Positions 6,092 through 6,713 of a stretch of 6,713 nt of DNA are shown here, one piece after another. Origin of the DNA: JADGQA01 sp964579855 (lineage in GTDB: Bacteria; Bacteroidota; Ignavibacteria; UBA10030); assembly GCA_964579855.1 (NCBI GenBank), contig CAZOIM010000204.1, positions 1 to 6,713 on the forward strand, given 5' to 3'. The notes under the pieces are model-generated. The model saw only the letters and a program-made list of their open reading frames with translations. It was not told the DNA's origin and did not search any database. A program made the translations under genes and the position numbers. Within the stretch, counting starts at the first letter, position 1. Every line of letters starts with the position of its first letter.

Positions 6092-6713
6092 ACTGGAACC
6101 GGCGTTTGCTGAGACGGTTTGTCGATCTGACCGACGACAATTCTTTTTCCTCAAGAATGCGTCGCAAGCGCCTCAAACTGTTTCTCAGTCTGATCGCACA
6201 AGGTCCCAACCATTCGATGAATATCCTCGACGTTGGAGGAGTGGAAGGATTCTGGAAAACAGTGGGGTTCGCCGATTCTGCTCACCAAATCACGATGCTG
6301 AACCTGATCCCGGTTAAGTGTACACACAAGAATTTTTCAAGCGTCGTTGGCGACGGGCGGAATATGAGACAATTCGCAGACCGGCAGTTCGATATCGTGT
6401 TTTCGAACTCCGTTATTGAACACGCAGGACAGTTCGATGATCAAATGAGAATGGCCAATGAAATTCGCAGGGTTTCACACGCCTACTTTGTCCAGACACC
6501 AAGCTTCTTCTTCCCGCTTGAGCCGCACTTTTTGTTTCCTTTCTTTCAATGGTATCCTGTGCGTCTTCGTCTTTGGCTGGTACGCATTTTCCCTCTGGGA
6601 TATTATAGGAAGGCTTCAACCATTGAGGAAGCCCAAAGCATGGTGAGCGAGATACGGTTGTTGAAATACTCCGAATTCAAGCAGCAGTTCCCCGACGCAA
6701 GAATAGTCAGGGA
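6088..6713 (+). CDS. Class I SAM-dependent methyltransferase (3' partial)
   Basis: From ATG 6088 the frame stays open to the window edge, giving 208 residues and part of the next codon. Motif I is NILDVGGVEGFWK (residues 45-57), the SAM-binding loop in a DVGGxxGFW form. GDGRNMRQFADRQFDIVFSN (88-107) followed by SVIEHAGQFDDQ is the acidic and post-I region of the Methyltransf_11 type. The stretch YFVQTPSFFFPLEPHFLFPF (132-151) is typical of a methyltransferase group often found in lipopolysaccharide and surface-glycan loci. The usual length is about 240 residues, so only the C-terminal end is missing. The probable job is methylation of a sugar or lipid intermediate made with the glycosyltransferase upstream. 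The target is inferred from context. The gene overlaps the preceding stop by four bases and is probably in the same operon. Confidence 0.88.
   Translation, partial: MNWNRRLLRRFVDLTDDNSFSSRMRRKRLKLFLSLIAQGPNHSMNILDVGGVEGFWKTVGFADSAHQITMLNLIPVKCTHKNFSSVVGDGRNMRQFADRQFDIVFSNSVIEHAGQFDDQMRMANEIRRVSHAYFVQTPSFFFPLEPHFLFPFFQWYPVRLRLWLVRIFPLGYYRKASTIEEAQSMVSEIRLLKYSEFKQQFPDARIVR

Overview
The window looks like part of a chromosome from the Bacteroidota–Ignavibacteriota–Chlorobiota group (FCB group). The main evidence is two C-terminal type IX secretion (T9SS) type A sorting tails, one of them complete with a YPNPFNPST motif and a terminal KKMVLLK. GC content looks moderate by eye, and the genus cannot be named from the sequence. 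All supported genes lie on the + strand. I see no tRNA, rRNA, CRISPR array, transposase or attachment site.

Layout. Positions 1-47 hold the last 14 codons of an upstream gene, ending KKMLLMK-stop, which looks like the tail of another T9SS cargo. A 179-bp gap follows. Next is a 1378-residue secreted modular protein (227-4363): signal peptide, an unnamed beta-rich domain, an ASH/choice-of-anchor-D-like domain, fibronectin-III-like modules, two LamG (concanavalin-A-like) domains, a beta-sandwich, the linker module usual before T9SS tails, and the sorting domain. After a 264-bp gap with a direct repeat and a GC hairpin comes a 487-residue polytopic GT-C glycosyltransferase of the ArnT/PMT (GT39/GT83) type (4628-6091). 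Its stop overlaps the start of a class I SAM-dependent methyltransferase (6088 to beyond the window end), which is cut by the right edge.

How the genes work together. The large protein is predicted to cross the inner membrane by Sec, cross the outer membrane by T9SS, and end up at the surface or released, where its LamG domains could bind glycans. The glycosyltransferase and methyltransferase form a translationally coupled pair typical of surface-polysaccharide or lipid-glycan loci. A link between the secreted protein and this pair is only inference from proximity, because they are separated by a gap that could hold a transcription boundary.

The most noteworthy points are a LamG domain apparently inserted inside a fibronectin-III-like fold, two T9SS cargo genes in a row, an N-terminal extension of the glycosyltransferase that adds two membrane helices before its catalytic loop, and the repeat plus hairpin between the genes. 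I did not find a convincing entirely new system.
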